Source of the DNA: Elusimicrobiota bacterium
GTDB taxonomy: Bacteria; Elusimicrobiota; Elusimicrobia; UBA1565; UBA9628
Direction: 5' to 3'
Assembly: GCA_016194705.1 (NCBI GenBank)
Contig: JACQAZ010000021.1
Location: 1-64,000, forward strand
DNA length: 64,000 bases
Below, one piece after another: positions 1 to 7,394 of the stretch. The translations under genes were made by a program, and so were the position numbers. Under the pieces are notes generated by a model. That model had not been told where the DNA came from. It made no database searches and saw nothing but the letters and a program-made list of their open reading frames with translations. Position 1 is the stretch's first letter. Each line of letters begins with the position of its first letter.

Positions 1-1
1 G

Positions 2-133
2 AACGTCATCCGCAGGGCTTACGGCTACAGGGACAAGCAGTACATGAAGCTCAAGATCATCCAAGCCTGTACCCCATGGATGGGACACTTCCGCCCGTGG
101 GGCTGGGCGCACGCTCACAATTTTCTGTCATGA
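2..133 (+). CDS. Transposase, C-terminal end only (ISL3-like)
   Basis: The reading frame is open from the window edge to a TGA at 131-133 and encodes 43 residues containing 'RRAYGYRDKQYMKLKI'. This arrangement (basic, aromatic, ending about 25 residues after a YRDxxYxxLKI motif) is what I know from the C-terminus of ISL3-family DDE transposases. The catalytic domain lies outside the window, so completeness cannot be judged. The stop overlaps an ATG at 130 (ATGA) that belongs to the next coding region. An insertion sequence here agrees with the mobile character of the first 11 kb. The family call is from memory of the motif and is moderate. Confidence 0.5.
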   Translation, partial: NVIRRAYGYRDKQYMKLKIIQACTPWMGHFRPWGWAHAHNFLS

Positions 134-161
134 GCCGAAAAAAATAATTCTGACCCTGGGC

Positions 162-1901
162 TTGATGGGGCTGGCGGTTTCCACGGCATGGAGTGTACCG
201 CAAGTTCTCAATTTCCAAGGCAGGCTCCTCGAATCTGGCTCACCCGTCAGCGGGAGCCGGTCCATGACTTTTCGCATCTTCAATACCCAAAGTGCCGGAG
301 ACCCCCTCTTTATCGAGACAAGAACGGTTTCTGTTTCAACCGGGATATTCAATGTGCTGATCGGCGAGACCACGTCCGGTGGAATTCCAGTAAGCGTCTT
401 TGACGGCGCCGACAAGTTCATCGAGGTTCAGGTCGGTTCGCAGATTCTTCCCAGGCAGAGGATCGCCAGCGTCGGCTATTCATTGAGAAGCCAGGTCGCC
501 TCATTCGCAGACCAAAGTTCGACAGCTTCTTTCGCGCAGACGGCTGGCGCGCTGGCGGGATCCTCGACCACTATTTCTGTCACGTCAGTCACCGCCACGA
601 CCATCAACGTCACTTCTATTACCGTTAATAATATTTCCATAACAAGCGCCAGCGTCCAAACCTCGGTGCTCGTCGGCGGAGGAGTGAAGGTCGGACATTC
701 GATTATTCTAGGCACTGTGAGCGGAACACTCGGAGCACCGAATACCATCGCTTTTGATAATGGAGATGGAATTATTCAGACGGTAGCGCCGGGCGCAGGT
801 AAGCTTTCGCTCATGACAACTGGTGCGGAGCATATTCTCCTTAATCCGGGTGCTGGCGGCAATGTGGGTATTGGGACTTCCATTCCCGAGACAGCCTTGC
901 ATGTGGCGGCGGGCGTGATTACGTCGGGGCAAGCGAGCACCTTGACTGGTGGCCTAAAGCTCTATAGCGCAACAAGCTCCAGTTCGACCATATTGACGGC
1001 AGGTAGCCCGACTACCGCAGTCATCTATAAACTGCCTCCCGCCGATGGACAACCAGGTCAAGTGCTCTCCACCGATGGCAACGGTAATCTGTCTTGGGCT
1101 ACTCGCGCGGTCAGCGGCCCTTCGGTGACCTCCATTAGCCCAAATAGCGGTCCAACGAATGGAGGAACAGCTGTCACGATTTATGGGACCGGTTTCTTAG
1201 TTGGCTCTGTCGTAACGATTGCGGGTGTTACGGCGACAAACGTGGTAGTCGTGAGCAGCCTTCAAATTACGGCCGTCACGGGATTCGCGCCCAGTGCCGT
1301 TACCGGGAACGTTACCGTCATAAGCCCGAACAATCTGACCTCAACGCTGACGAATGGCTTTACATACCTCGCGGTGAGCATCACAGGTTGTGCCAGCGGA
1401 AACAATGCTCAGGAGTTCATCCCTGGAGGCATGGTAGCCTGCGCTGGAGCTGTGACTTGGGTTAATTCGTCATCCCTCTGCGGATTCGGCTGGCACGGTT
1501 GCAATTGGAATAACCTCAGTGTTTCGCTACCTGGTGGGATCATAATTAATGGGCTCACCTTCACCAAGCCTAATCCAATTTTCTTTTGCGGGAAGCCAAT
1601 CGGCACTCCAATTACTGTCTCCTGCGTACAGATTCCGGGCCCTAATCAGAACTATTGGCTGCCTGACCTTACAGGGTTCGATTACCAGTCAATATCCTAC
1701 CCCGCACTAGGCTCATGCGCTAACTACACACCATCCATGATACCGGTTGCTGGGGGATATTTTAATAAGAATTGCAGTGATTGTAGCGGTAGAATCAATC
1801 CGACTTGTGTTTCCGACGTTTGGGACGGCCAGGGGGGGTTTGTCTCAATTGCAGATCAAAACACTCTGCTTGGAGCCATGTGCTGCAAGAGTCCTTTTTG
1901 A
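162..1901 (+). CDS. Secreted IPT/TIG-domain protein with tail-fibre-like N-terminus
   Basis: This is a 579-residue surface or secreted protein. After a hydrophobic start it has a 'VPQVLNFQGRLLESGSPV' segment, a beta-rich Ser/Thr-rich region with a 'GNVGIGTSIPETALHV' motif typical of phage-tail and adhesin-like proteins, then an IPT/TIG immunoglobulin-like domain at about residues 320-405 ('SISPNSGPTNGGTAVTIYGTGF'). The C-terminus is Cys-rich and could form disulfides outside the cell. The TTG at 162 (or ATG at 165) gives an incomplete signal peptide. An ATG at 130 would give a complete one, MSRKKIILTLGLMGLAVSTA, but only if the A-run at 138-144 had eight rather than seven A. Function is unknown; a role in adhesion or as a surface structure is inference. 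Neighbouring transposase sequence suggests acquisition. Confidence 0.7.
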   Translation: MMGLAVSTAWSVPQVLNFQGRLLESGSPVSGSRSMTFRIFNTQSAGDPLFIETRTVSVSTGIFNVLIGETTSGGIPVSVFDGADKFIEVQVGSQILPRQRIASVGYSLRSQVASFADQSSTASFAQTAGALAGSSTTISVTSVTATTINVTSITVNNISITSASVQTSVLVGGGVKVGHSIILGTVSGTLGAPNTIAFDNGDGIIQTVAPGAGKLSLMTTGAEHILLNPGAGGNVGIGTSIPETALHVAAGVITSGQASTLTGGLKLYSATSSSSTILTAGSPTTAVIYKLPPADGQPGQVLSTDGNGNLSWATRAVSGPSVTSISPNSGPTNGGTAVTIYGTGFLVGSVVTIAGVTATNVVVVSSLQITAVTGFAPSAVTGNVTVISPNNLTSTLTNGFTYLAVSITGCASGNNAQEFIPGGMVACAGAVTWVNSSSLCGFGWHGCNWNNLSVSLPGGIIINGLTFTKPNPIFFCGKPIGTPITVSCVQIPGPNQNYWLPDLTGFDYQSISYPALGSCANYTPSMIPVAGGYFNKNCSDCSGRINPTCVSDVWDGQGGFVSIADQNTLLGAMCCKSPF

Positions 1902-1927
1902 TGACCAGTTCGTCGTACTCTGTCATC

Positions 1928-4051
1928 CTAAGTCTTGGCTCTGTAGACCTCAGCCCACGGATCCGCGTATACCCTTTGGAAGTAATGACCAAGCATGAAG
2001 GCGATCATATTTGATAGATGAATGTTCGCGTAGCCCGCGGGTATTTTCCGAGCTTCCGCCGGGTTGAAAATGACGATTGAAATATTCCGCGATTTCAGTT
2101 TTCTGTACAACTCTTCAGGGTCCTTGGAACCGATGGCCCATTCGAAAATGACCGGGATATCGTGGGGCGCGCTACCAACGGTAGTGTTCGGGGAGTAAAA
2201 CATCCTCGACTCTCCAGCAACCAGAATTTGATCGTCGGATCGCAGTCCTAGGTGCCGGACAAATTCGTAGGCACCATAGGAAGGATTTGGATAGTAGTTG
2301 CGGGGCTCCTTCAAGTAGTCCGCTGGCGTCACTTGGCCGGTCGCAACTCTCAGACCCTTGATCGATGTCAGGAGAAGCATATGTGATAGGAGGTAAACAT
2401 TGAATCCAAGCATCGAAACGAGCAGGATAAGCGCACACCGCTTTTGCACTGGTCTCGAAAGCATCGAAACAATTGCGAACGCAATTAGAAGAGCAAGGGG
2501 GATGTAGTATGCAATCAGAAGGCGCGTAATATAGGTAGCCGACAACCCGCAGAGGATCGAGGCTGAGAAAAACATAGTTCCCAAGCGTACCCAAGGAACT
2601 TTGAGGGCGCAAAGTGTCAAGAGAAAGAAGCTGACAAAGAGAGGTCCAATGTAGTTGAAGGCAATATTTGCAACTCCCGTCGTGGCGTCATCCCACATCT
2701 TCTTGACATGGAGAACGGGGCGAAAACCTGGACTTGCATCTTTCGTTTCATCTTGCCATCCCCGCATCAGATTCAGGTCGGTGCCCTTTGGCCCCAACGT
2801 GTCCGCAAGATATGGGAAGAAGGGATTTCCCGTGTAGACGTAGTTCCGTGCCCACCATGGAGCCAGCGGCAATATGATGAGGGTTAAGTAGAATAAGAAG
2901 GCACGCACTCGCAGCGTCTCCCGCTTTTTCCAGAATGTCCACGCGATGAAAAAACTCAATATGGACACCCCGAAGACGGCGGTATATTTCGATGCGAGCC
3001 CGAGCCCGGCGAAGAGCCCGGCCAGGTACAACATCTTGCGGTTCTTCTCGGGGTCTTGCAGCCAGCTCCATGCGGCCATGAGCGTTTGCAAGAGAAAGAA
3101 AGCCGTCGCCAGATCAGAGTTCGTCACCCAAAATAGATAAATCACAAGGGGCGTGCCGAGAAAAATCGCGCAAGCAACAAGGCCGAGAGTCCGATCCTTC
3201 AAAACTCTACCCCAGCGGTAAATTGCGATGAGAGTGCAGAATCCTACCCCAAAGTTGATTAGCTTGGCGAAATACATCCCATCTATCGCTAGGCCCCAAG
3301 AGTAGAGCATCGATGTGAGAAGCGGAAGATACGAATAGTGATTGTACGGCATGTTAACTAGTCGGCCAGCGAAGAGGTATGTCTGGGGTACCGCTAGATG
3401 ATAGACTAAGGCATCGTAGAAGATTTCTGGCTGCGTTGTTCCTAGGAATGAAAACGCCAATGCTACTAGAAGGAACCCGCCAACGATCTTCTCCGTGGTA
3501 TTCGGGGGGGAATCGGGAGTCTTGTCCGAGGGAGGGCCCACCGAGCTGCGGAGCGCCGGGATAAGTCTGCATATCCCAAATAGACAGAGCATACCGTACA
3601 GGCCGAAATAGACCCCGCGGTGAGCAATTCCCAGGGCAAATAGTCCGAACGCCAAGTAAGCAAGCACGCCAAGACCGAGTCCAAGAGAAAACACTACGCG
3701 GAGAGGGCCGAGTCCGGTGTAGTCGTAGTCAGGGAAAAACCAAAGAAGCAGAGCATCACCTAAAGACCATGCTCCTAGGAATAATAGAAAGCATCCACCC
3801 ATCCTAAGCAGATGGCCGAACCAGAAACTCGCGAAGTTCGGACCGATCGTAAATTCAGCCGGCAATTGATTGCAATACAAACTGAAACCAACCGGGATTT
3901 TTTCTGAGTAAAACCGGAGGTGGACGATGAATACAAAGGTCGCCCAGAGAAGCGCCGCTGCGGTGAGCCATGGGCTTGGTGAGGTTGTCGGTTCCCCTGT
4001 TGGAGAAATGGCAGTCCGTTGTTTTTGCTTGGGCACAGTGAACTGTATCAT
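1928..4051 (-). CDS. GT-C fold membrane glycosyltransferase (PMT/ArnT-like)
   Basis: The 707-residue product has about a dozen hydrophobic segments. It has the lay-out of GT-C glycosyltransferases that use polyprenyl-phosphate sugars: an early lumenal loop with 'PEIFYDALVYHLAVPQTYL', in which E/D and H residues are typical of the catalytic loop, followed by many membrane segments and a soluble C-terminal tail. It probably adds sugars to lipids, glycans or proteins at the outer face of the inner membrane. The ATG at 4051 is the natural start. The gene converges with the TIG-protein gene with only 26 nt between stops. Its base composition is noticeably less GC-rich than genes after 11 kb, which suggests transfer. 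Substrate unknown. Confidence 0.75.
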   Translation of the reverse strand: MIQFTVPKQKQRTAISPTGEPTTSPSPWLTAAALLWATFVFIVHLRFYSEKIPVGFSLYCNQLPAEFTIGPNFASFWFGHLLRMGGCFLLFLGAWSLGDALLLWFFPDYDYTGLGPLRVVFSLGLGLGVLAYLAFGLFALGIAHRGVYFGLYGMLCLFGICRLIPALRSSVGPPSDKTPDSPPNTTEKIVGGFLLVALAFSFLGTTQPEIFYDALVYHLAVPQTYLFAGRLVNMPYNHYSYLPLLTSMLYSWGLAIDGMYFAKLINFGVGFCTLIAIYRWGRVLKDRTLGLVACAIFLGTPLVIYLFWVTNSDLATAFFLLQTLMAAWSWLQDPEKNRKMLYLAGLFAGLGLASKYTAVFGVSILSFFIAWTFWKKRETLRVRAFLFYLTLIILPLAPWWARNYVYTGNPFFPYLADTLGPKGTDLNLMRGWQDETKDASPGFRPVLHVKKMWDDATTGVANIAFNYIGPLFVSFFLLTLCALKVPWVRLGTMFFSASILCGLSATYITRLLIAYYIPLALLIAFAIVSMLSRPVQKRCALILLVSMLGFNVYLLSHMLLLTSIKGLRVATGQVTPADYLKEPRNYYPNPSYGAYEFVRHLGLRSDDQILVAGESRMFYSPNTTVGSAPHDIPVIFEWAIGSKDPEELYRKLKSRNISIVIFNPAEARKIPAGYANIHLSNMIAFMLGHYFQRVYADPWAEVYRAKT

Positions 4052-4069
4052 AACACTTCGGTCGTCGTC

Positions 4070-4281
4070 CTAAGGGTGGGCTGCTCGGCGTCTAGGTGCG
4101 GTCTCGCTGCAGCTTGCGTGCCGCACTCGTGGGGTTTTTTTGGGCAGATCGCGTCCGAGTAGTTGGATCGTCGAGTGCCGGATGCTCTCGGACAGATGCG
4201 AATATCGCTGCACCATCGTCAGTGACGAGTGCCCAAGATATTCCTGCACCATCCGCAGGTCCGCGTGACGTTCCCCCTTGA
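4070..4281 (-). pseudogene. Tyrosine recombinase remnant (C-terminal end)
   Basis: Reading the minus strand from about 4281 gives 'ERHADLRMVQEYLGHSSLTMVQRYSHLSE', the conserved final part of a tyrosine recombinase. It contains the GH of the active site and the nucleophile Tyr within 'QRYSHL'. The upstream catalytic Arg, Lys and HxxR segments are absent, and no matching frame is found beyond about 4285. It is therefore a broken integrase, left by an earlier element. A different, intact integrase lies at 8508. Confidence 0.65.
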
Positions 4282-4283
4282 AA

Positions 4284-4598
4284 CTAGGCCAGCTCGAAGG
4301 CAGCTTGGAAAGGTCTTCCTAATTGTATAGCGCAGACAGCCAATCTGAAGCGAAAGCCCTCCGAGAGGCTGAAGCCGCCCTCAAGAACGCTGAGTAGAGT
4401 TCGAATCCCGCAGCCGATCCTGACATTCGCCCGAGCGTATCTGTCAATGAACTCATTGACAACGCTGTCGGGCAGATTGCTCTCGACCTCCCGACAATTG
4501 ATCTTATGCTCGTCGAACTTCCAATGCGAAATGACTTGAGGAAAATGGAGGCGCTGTTCTCTACTGAACTCTCCAGCATTATATGAAAGGAGATTCAT
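4284..4598 (-). CDS. Hypothetical 104-aa ORF, doubtful
   Basis: This is an open frame of 104 residues (MNLLSYNAGEFSREQRLHF...) between the integrase stump and the response regulator. I recognise no family, and an overlapping frame at 4319-4579 is almost equally open, so neither is convincingly coding. No clear ribosome binding site is visible. It is listed so that the stretch 4282-4706 is not left undescribed; it may simply be degenerate mobile-element DNA. Nothing is seen in 4599-4706. Confidence 0.2.
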   Translation of the reverse strand: MNLLSYNAGEFSREQRLHFPQVISHWKFDEHKINCREVESNLPDSVVNEFIDRYARANVRIGCGIRTLLSVLEGGFSLSEGFRFRLAVCAIQLGRPFQAAFELA

Positions 4599-4706
4599 TC
4601 AGAATCGATCCTGATGAGCGGATGTGTCTTCAATGGGCCATGGAGTAGAAGGCCGAAGGCGACAATGGATGGCTTTCCCAGAAATTCCTTCACATTCGGC
4701 TCCAGC

Positions 4707-5111
4707 TCAGGGACCCTTCGGTGAAGAAGGCCCGCCCGGGCTTGCAGCGAGCGCGGAGTCGGCGAGCAGGGCCAACTCCTCCAAAAGCACGGGCTTCTTT
4801 AGGAAGGCGGTCGCGCCCAGAGCCTTCATCGCGTCCTCAGTGAAGGGCGGCTCCCCAGAGATGCCTGACACCACGATGACGGGAATCCCCCGCACCGCCT
4901 CGTTGGCCTTAAGCAATTTTAGAACCTCCAACCCGTTGATCGTCGGCAACATCACGTCGAGGAGGATGAGGCCCGGTTTGAGGGCCAGCGCCTTCTGATA
5001 GCCGTCCTCGCCGGTGAAGGCCGATTCCAGTTCGTGACCGCGCTCGCGAAAGGCCAGCCTGAATAGGTCCTGCAGTTGAGGATCGTCGTCTATGCTGAGG
5101 ACGGTCGCCAT
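4707..5111 (-). CDS. Single-domain response regulator (receiver only)
   Basis: The 134-residue protein is a CheY-like receiver. It begins MATVLSIDDD (acidic pocket), has the phospho-acceptor Asp in 'LILLDVMLP', the Ser/Thr switch region 'VIVVSGIS' and the conserved Lys in 'FLKKPV'. No output domain follows, only a Gly/Pro/Ser-rich tail, so it must act by protein contact. The ATG at 5111 is chosen over an upstream in-frame codon because the receiver fold begins there and a promoter-like sequence (TCGACA-17-CATAAT) ends just upstream. No histidine kinase is adjacent, so its partner is unknown. Confidence 0.85.
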   Translation of the reverse strand: MATVLSIDDDPQLQDLFRLAFRERGHELESAFTGEDGYQKALALKPGLILLDVMLPTINGLEVLKLLKANEAVRGIPVIVVSGISGEPPFTEDAMKALGATAFLKKPVLLEELALLADSALAASPGGPSSPKGP

Positions 5112-5124
5112 AATTCTGGTCCAT

Positions 5125-5153
5125 ATTATGTCAGTTGAGGCAAGGGTTGTCGA
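5125..5153 (-). promoter_or_regulatory. Predicted sigma70-type promoter for the response regulator
   Basis: On the minus strand TCGACA (5148-5153), a 17-nt spacer and CATAAT (5125-5130) match the sigma70 consensus at five of six positions each. The predicted start of transcription is within about 10 nt of the ATG at 5111, giving a very short leader. Confidence 0.45.
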
Positions 5154-5203
5154 GAACAACGAGCAGCCCTACAGCACGAGGATATCGGCGGATACGGCCG
5201 CGG

Positions 5204-5395
5204 CGGTGGAAAGCGCCGCCCCGCTACGCGAGGCTTGGACAAACGCTTCGCGTGTTGCCCACTCTTCCGCACCGCCGCTTGGATTTCTCCGCCCAACGGG
5301 CGCGCGGTTCGGTCCGCGGGCGCTCCTCCCTGCCTAGCGGCCGGCAGGGACCGAGAATTCCACCGTACCCACCGCCGACGGCGGCGGTGCTTCTC
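5204..5395. repeat. Intergenic repeat, copy 1, with conserved hairpins
   Basis: This stretch recurs with few differences at 6938-7135. It includes the block beginning 'ccgccgcttggatttctccg'. Both copies keep a perfect 8-bp inverted repeat TCCCTGCC/GGCAGGGA (here 5327-5334 and 5343-5350) although the 8-nt loop differs, and both contain a CCGCCGACGGCGG hairpin. The region 5154-5693 has no convincing gene; the open frames on either strand are side effects of high GC. The repeat lies 300 nt upstream of the sigma factor and may be a regulatory or structured-RNA element, or a short mobile repeat. Confidence 0.7.
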
Positions 5396-5656
5396 CGGCA
5401 GCCTGACGACCCTTCCCGGCCCTTTCTCCGCTGTTTCGGTTTTGCAGTCGCACCTCTCCTCAAGCCCCCAGGAGTGAAGCCCGCCTCGTCTGCGGCATAA
5501 ACGGTCACCCCTTCCGGGAATCCGAAAATTCGGCCCAACCCCCGCCGAGCCCCAAATTTTCGGACAGTCCGCTGCCACGGTGCCGCCAGCCCGGCCGCGC
5601 CGGGGGCGGTTCCCAGGTAGGGACCCAGTCATTTATTCCTCGCTCTACGGCCTTCC

Positions 5657-5708
5657 TCGGGCCCTTTCGCCCTCCGGGTGGCGGAGGTGCGACATGAAAA
5701 CCTGCAAG
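5657..5708 (+). promoter_or_regulatory. Leader and first codons shared with the gene at 7206
   Basis: The sequence 'tcgccctccgggtggcggagg' region just before the sigma factor start, and its first codons (MKTCKSYERAGKGSN), match the stretch at 7169-7223 before and in the 56-aa gene (MEKTCESEKRFGKEGN). The GGAGG at 5683-5687 is a strong ribosome binding site and fixes the ATG at 5694. The shared leader suggests duplication of a whole expression cassette. Confidence 0.55.
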
Positions 5709-6287
5709 AGCTACGAAAGGGCCGGGAAGGGAAGCAACAGCCGCACGGCGGGCTCGGGAGACACTCTCGACACCCTGCTACGGAGCCATGAGGGAGAGGC
5801 TCGGCAATTCGCGTACGAACTGGCCGGGGACTCGGAAGAAGCCAAAGAGCTGGTCCAGGCGGCTTCCTACAGGGTCCTGCGCTACTGGGAGAGCTACGAT
5901 CCGGTGAGATCGTTTCAAAGCTGGTATCTCACCATCGTCAAGAACCTGTTCAAGGACACGCGGCGGCGCGCGTCGCGCGAGCGCATGCTCTCGCTGGATG
6001 CCCCGCTAAACATGGATGGGAGCCTGAGCCTCGGGGATACGCTTGGTGACGGTCAGGTCGGCATCCCGGAGCAAATGGAGAGGCGCGAGGGGGTCACGGC
6101 TGTCCGAAGGACTCTCAAGTCTTTGAAAAAGGACTACCTGGCGGTCGTCACTCTCTGTGACATCGAGGGGATGCGTTATCAAGACGCGGCGCGGAAGCTT
6201 GGCCTTAACGTCGGCACCGTTCGTTCCCGACTGTGCAGGGCGCGCGCGGCGTTGAGGCGGAATGTCGAACTGGCGCAAATCATCTGA
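5694..6287 (+). CDS. ECF-like RNA polymerase sigma factor
   Basis: This 197-residue protein is a small sigma70-family factor. Region 2 lies at about residues 30-85 ('HEGEARQFAYELAGDSEEAKELVQ', with 'SFQSWYLTIVKNLFKD' for core binding). A linker follows, then region 4 at about 140-190 ('IEGMRYQDAARKLGLNVGTVRSRLCRARAAL'), a helix-turn-helix for the -35 element. The ATG at 5694 follows a GGAGG Shine-Dalgarno, and an upstream in-frame extension has no support. No anti-sigma factor is adjacent; the next genes are small element-borne proteins, so it probably controls genes of the integrated element. The N-terminal ~18 residues resemble those of the 56-aa protein at 7206, an oddity of duplicated leader DNA. 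Confidence 0.88.
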   Translation: MKTCKSYERAGKGSNSRTAGSGDTLDTLLRSHEGEARQFAYELAGDSEEAKELVQAASYRVLRYWESYDPVRSFQSWYLTIVKNLFKDTRRRASRERMLSLDAPLNMDGSLSLGDTLGDGQVGIPEQMERREGVTAVRRTLKSLKKDYLAVVTLCDIEGMRYQDAARKLGLNVGTVRSRLCRARAALRRNVELAQII

Positions 6288-6299
6288 CAGGAGGAGAAC

Positions 6300-6701
6300 A
6301 TGGAAAACAAAGAGAGCGGTTGGGAAGGCGTCGAGGTCATCCACTCCTACTCGCGCCGGGAGGCGCTTGAGGACGGCGTCTTGGTAGACGTAAGCGAGTT
6401 CGCGCGCGAGGCGGGCTTCAAGTGGCCTCTGGCCGTCACGCGGGCGGTTTGGGAAATCTTAGAGCCCTCCGAAGAACTCCGGAAGGAGGGCCAAAGCTGG
6501 AAGGGCCGGGCGTGGGATATGTTCACCGTCCTGCGCCATGCCATCCGGCGCGCGTCGGCGACCGACGAGGTCCATTTCTCGCCACTCTTCATCCGGGAAC
6601 CGGGGCGTTTGCCTCAAGCGGTCGAGCTTTGGGCCACGGTGGGGCCGGGGGATGACGGAGTATCTCCAGTTATGACGATCCTGCTCCGGGGGGAAGACTA
6701 A
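6300..6701 (+). CDS. DUF6573-family protein of mobile elements
   Basis: The 133-residue product starts 'MENKESGWEGVEVIHSYSR', followed by 'EALEDGVLVDVSEFAREAGFK' and a conserved 'VAVTRAVWE'-like block ('LAVTRAVWEILEPSEELRKEG'). This is the signature I know from DUF6573 proteins carried by plasmids and integrative elements. No catalytic motif can be named and there is no membrane segment. It follows the sigma factor by 12 nt, with an AGGAGG ribosome binding site at about 6290-6295, so the two are probably co-transcribed. Biochemical role is unknown. Confidence 0.75.
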   Translation: MENKESGWEGVEVIHSYSRREALEDGVLVDVSEFAREAGFKWPLAVTRAVWEILEPSEELRKEGQSWKGRAWDMFTVLRHAIRRASATDEVHFSPLFIREPGRLPQAVELWATVGPGDDGVSPVMTILLRGED

Positions 6702-6702
6702 A

Positions 6703-6894
6703 GTGGTCGCCCTTTGGAACGAAACCGATAAAGTCTATGCCGCGCCGGACGACTTCGAGACCGAGGCGCAGGCGCTCGCTTACGCCGAGGCGTTTCGGAA
6801 GCGCTATGCGGCCCAGGGCTACTACCTCACGGCGGACGGCTACCGCATATCCCCGGACGACGTGGAGTTGGTCGTCGTCCCGGTGGAGGAATAA
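6703..6894 (+). CDS. Small hypothetical protein of the mobile element
   Basis: The frame encodes 63 residues starting at a GTG two nucleotides after the previous stop. The sequence is acidic, with Tyr- and Ala-rich helices ('TEAQALAYAEAFRKRYAAQGYYL') and ends 'DDVELVVVPVEE'. Close spacing and matching codon use argue that it is real and translated with the DUF6573 gene. No family is recognised. Confidence 0.55.
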   Translation: MVALWNETDKVYAAPDDFETEAQALAYAEAFRKRYAAQGYYLTADGYRISPDDVELVVVPVEE

Positions 6895-6937
6895 CCCGAT
6901 GAACGGACTACTGGCACGGCCACCGCCCACGGCAACG

Positions 6938-7135
6938 GCCAGCGGTGGATAGCGCCGCGCCCGTGGACGGCGTGGACGAGCCTTCGGCATCGACGCACTC
7001 CGCCCACCGCCGCTTGGATTTCTCCGCCCAACGGGGCGCGCGGATCGGTCCGCGTGCGCTCCTCCCTGCCGTGCGGCCGGCAGGGACCGAGAACTCCACA
7101 CTACCCACCGCCGACGGCGGCGGTTTCGCTCCGCT
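6938..7135. repeat. Intergenic repeat, copy 2, with conserved hairpins
   Basis: This is the second copy of the element at 5204-5395. The TCCCTGCC/GGCAGGGA stem is at 7063-7070 and 7079-7086 with a changed loop, and the CCGCCGACGGCGG hairpin is also kept. It occupies most of the gene-free stretch 6895-7205. As in copy 1, it precedes a gene whose leader and first codons are shared with the sigma factor gene. I see no other feature in this stretch. Confidence 0.7.
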
Positions 7136-7205
7136 GTTTCCGAACGGCGCCATTCCTCCTTCCCGACTCGGGGTCCTTCGCCCTCCGGGAGTGCGGAGGT
7201 GGAAC

Positions 7206-7376
7206 ATGGAAAAGACCTGCGAGAGCGAAAAACGGTTCGGGAAGGAGGGCAACGGCTGGCATCGAGACGAGATCCTCCGGAAGGCCAAAGAGTTCTTGCA
7301 AGTCGGCGGCTCCGAGGCAAGACGGGAGATCGTTCGGACCACGTTGGAGCTGGACAGGCTCCTCGGGAATAAATGA
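7206..7376 (+). CDS. 56-aa protein with sigma-factor-like N-terminus
   Basis: The ATG at 7206 follows a GGAGG at about 7195-7199 and opens 56 codons: 'MEKTCESEKRFGKEGNGWHR' then a helical tail 'EILRKAKEFLQVGGSEARRE...LELDRLLGNK'. The first ~17 residues resemble the start of the sigma factor encoded at 5694, and the preceding leader is also shared. The tail is different and contains no sigma region. It could be a regulator or only a remnant of a duplicated cassette. The gene ends 18 nt before the RadC-VirB10 chimera, with an AAGGAG between. Confidence 0.5.
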   Translation: MEKTCESEKRFGKEGNGWHRDEILRKAKEFLQVGGSEARREIVRTTLELDRLLGNK

Positions 7377-7394
7377 GGCAAAGGAGAAAACACT

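Noticed and set aside
4390..4420. tRNA-like 'gttcgaatcccgc' segment
   Set aside because: The bases flanking the T-loop-like heptamer do not pair, and no anticodon arm or acceptor stem is present.
4624..4998. 124-codon plus-strand frame opposite the response regulator
   Set aside because: Antisense to a clear receiver domain with all conserved residues.
5135..5632. Several overlapping open frames on both strands around the first repeat
   Set aside because: They are Arg/Pro-rich, mutually overlapping and without ribosome sites; the repeated non-coding element explains the openness.
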